Of a DNA stretch of 15,149 nt, positions 14,271 to 15,149 are shown in pieces. The notes below the pieces were generated by a model. That model had not been told where the DNA came from, did no database searches, and was given only the letters and a program-made list of their open reading frames with translations. Each line of letters opens with the position of its first letter. The first letter of the stretch is position 1. Location: assembly GCA_900549375.1 (NCBI GenBank), contig URNY01000055.1, positions 1 to 15,149 of the forward strand. Direction: 5' to 3'. The position numbers and the translations under genes are program-made. The DNA comes from an uncultured Bacteroidales bacterium (GTDB lineage Bacteria > Bacteroidota > Bacteroidia > Bacteroidales > Muribaculaceae).

Positions 14271-15149
14271 TTCAACAGATGGTAATAACCCGGCTTGTGA
14301 TCGGGAAGTATTTCAGGATGAAACACATGGATAAAATCGGCAAGCACAACCTCGGGCTCCACCGGCATCTTCTCATAGAATGGAACCTCTTTCATATTGC
14401 AATATATCACGCCATGTTTCTTCCATGCGTCAAAATCGGTGTATCTGTTATCCTGCTCTTTGAGCGCATCATAGCCGAAATCTCCGTCGAAACTGTTGAC
14501 AATGCGCCAGTAATCGGCATTGGCTGCATTTGTATATACCGTCTCGTAATCCAGAGTCACACCGCCCGATTCAGTGTTATCCTTAAGGAAATAATCGCCG
14601 CCGGCATCCCTGAAAAGCTGCGCGAGGAAGCTTTTACCTCCTACCGCATACCAGTTGCCGCCTCTCATCTCCCCGCTGAATACTGTAGGACGGCTCTCGA
14701 CAGTGTCGACCATCGCCTTCAGTTTATTATATCGTTCCTCGATAGCGCTGAATTCTTTATTGGCCTTGACCGTGTTGCCTGTCAGCAATCCTATCACCTT
14801 TATCCATTCTGCCTGCCCCAGCGGTGTGAGCTCTTTATAGCCGAGATGCGGTATCATCGGTATGTCCACATTGCGGATCGCATCATAACCTCCTCTCTTA
14901 AATGGCGATATGAATATCACGTCGGGGTTAAGCGCCATTATCACCTCATTGTCGAAATTGCCTTCGATTCCGATTTTATGAGTCTTTCCCTCTTTGAGCC
15001 GGCGGTTCATCTTTTCATTATGCAGATGGCGCGTGCTTGTTATGCCCACAACCTTTTCGGGAATGTCGAGCTTCAGGAAATTTGACAATTGCAAGGAAGT
15101 CATACATATTGCCGACTTTATCGGAATTTCCAGACGGGTATATCCTTCG
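14267..15149 (-). CDS. btuF: ABC transporter periplasmic binding protein, BtuF/FecB-like (5' end outside window)
   Basis: The frame stays open from the window edge, so the gene's start, including any signal peptide or lipobox, lies beyond 15149; 293 residues are visible. I extend past the internal ATG at 15103 because the upstream codons encode RLEIPIKSAICM, which fits the conserved beginning of the helical-backbone metal-receptor fold. Further hallmarks are KVVGITSTRHLHN, a central LNPDVIFIS, GNWYAVGGKSFLAQLFRDAG and the C-terminal ADFIHVFHPEIL. It should capture substrate in the periplasm and deliver it to the permease encoded next, with which it overlaps by four bases. A corrinoid is the likely cargo by context; sequence alone does not settle it. 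Confidence 0.85.
   Translation of the reverse strand, partial: EGYTRLEIPIKSAICMTSLQLSNFLKLDIPEKVVGITSTRHLHNEKMNRRLKEGKTHKIGIEGNFDNEVIMALNPDVIFISPFKRGGYDAIRNVDIPMIPHLGYKELTPLGQAEWIKVIGLLTGNTVKANKEFSAIEERYNKLKAMVDTVESRPTVFSGEMRGGNWYAVGGKSFLAQLFRDAGGDYFLKDNTESGGVTLDYETVYTNAANADYWRIVNSFDGDFGYDALKEQDNRYTDFDAWKKHGVIYCNMKEVPFYEKMPVEPEVVLADFIHVFHPEILPDHKPGYYHLLK

Noticed and set aside
14222..15085. Plus-strand open frame of 287 codons opposite the binding-protein gene
   Set aside because: The minus frame is a clear binding protein, continues past the window edge and is coupled to the permease; the plus frame is a shadow.
1..15149. tRNA, rRNA, CRISPR arrays, insertion sequences or phage genes
   Set aside because: I saw no such elements; coding sequence fills nearly the whole window and the longest gap between genes is 145 bases at 3248-3337 plus adjoining promoter sequence or less.

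Overview
The window looks like a chromosomal segment from an anaerobic member of the Bacteroidales, with moderate GC by eye. This rests on Bacteroidetes-type promoters (TAnnTTTG -7 boxes with TTTG-like -33 boxes about 19 to 21 bases upstream), weak Shine-Dalgarno signals, a two-component system with an extracytoplasmic TPR sensor kinase, and the anaerobic (cobalt-early) cobalamin pathway marked by CbiD and CbiG. A gut family such as Muribaculaceae would fit, but that placement is inference only.

Left part (1-4192). On the minus strand lie a partial protein with three zinc ribbons (1-489), a 55-residue single-helix membrane protein overlapping its start (479-646), a NarL/LuxR response regulator (731-1360) and its likely partner, a TPR-containing histidine kinase (1475-3247). 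Regulator and kinase each have a recognisable promoter. On the plus strand, 3338-4192 encodes a PepSY-associated transmembrane protein that lacks its normal first helix and the start of its extracytoplasmic domain. Only about 90 bases separate it from the kinase gene, so the missing part is not in the window.

Right part (4213-15149). This is one tightly packed minus-strand operon, transcribed from the right edge leftwards. It starts with a vitamin-B12-type ABC importer: binding protein (cut by the window edge), FecCD permease and ATPase. Then come CbiH-CbiC, CbiE-CbiT, CbiG-CbiF, CbiJ-CbiD, CbiA and a PduO-type cob(I)alamin adenosyltransferase. Most junctions overlap by 4 or 8 bases, which suggests translational coupling.

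Four consecutive genes each encode two fused enzymes. With CbiA, five polypeptides should therefore carry cobalt-precorrin-3 through ring contraction, methylations, deacylation, reduction, decarboxylation and methyl migration to cobyrinate a,c-diamide, which PduO can then adenosylate. Cobaltochelatase, CbiL (C20 methylation), CbiP, CbiB and the nucleotide-loop genes are not here and probably lie upstream or elsewhere. No cobalamin riboswitch is visible; if there is one it should lie before the binding-protein gene, beyond the right edge.

I did not find a clearly undescribed system. The most distinctive points are the run of fusions (especially CbiH-CbiC, which joins non-adjacent steps), a 17-bp tandem duplication of the cbiHC start region that makes a six-residue mini-ORF, the decapitated PepSY gene abutting a promoter-like sequence, and a cysteine in the SAM-binding loop of the CbiT domain.
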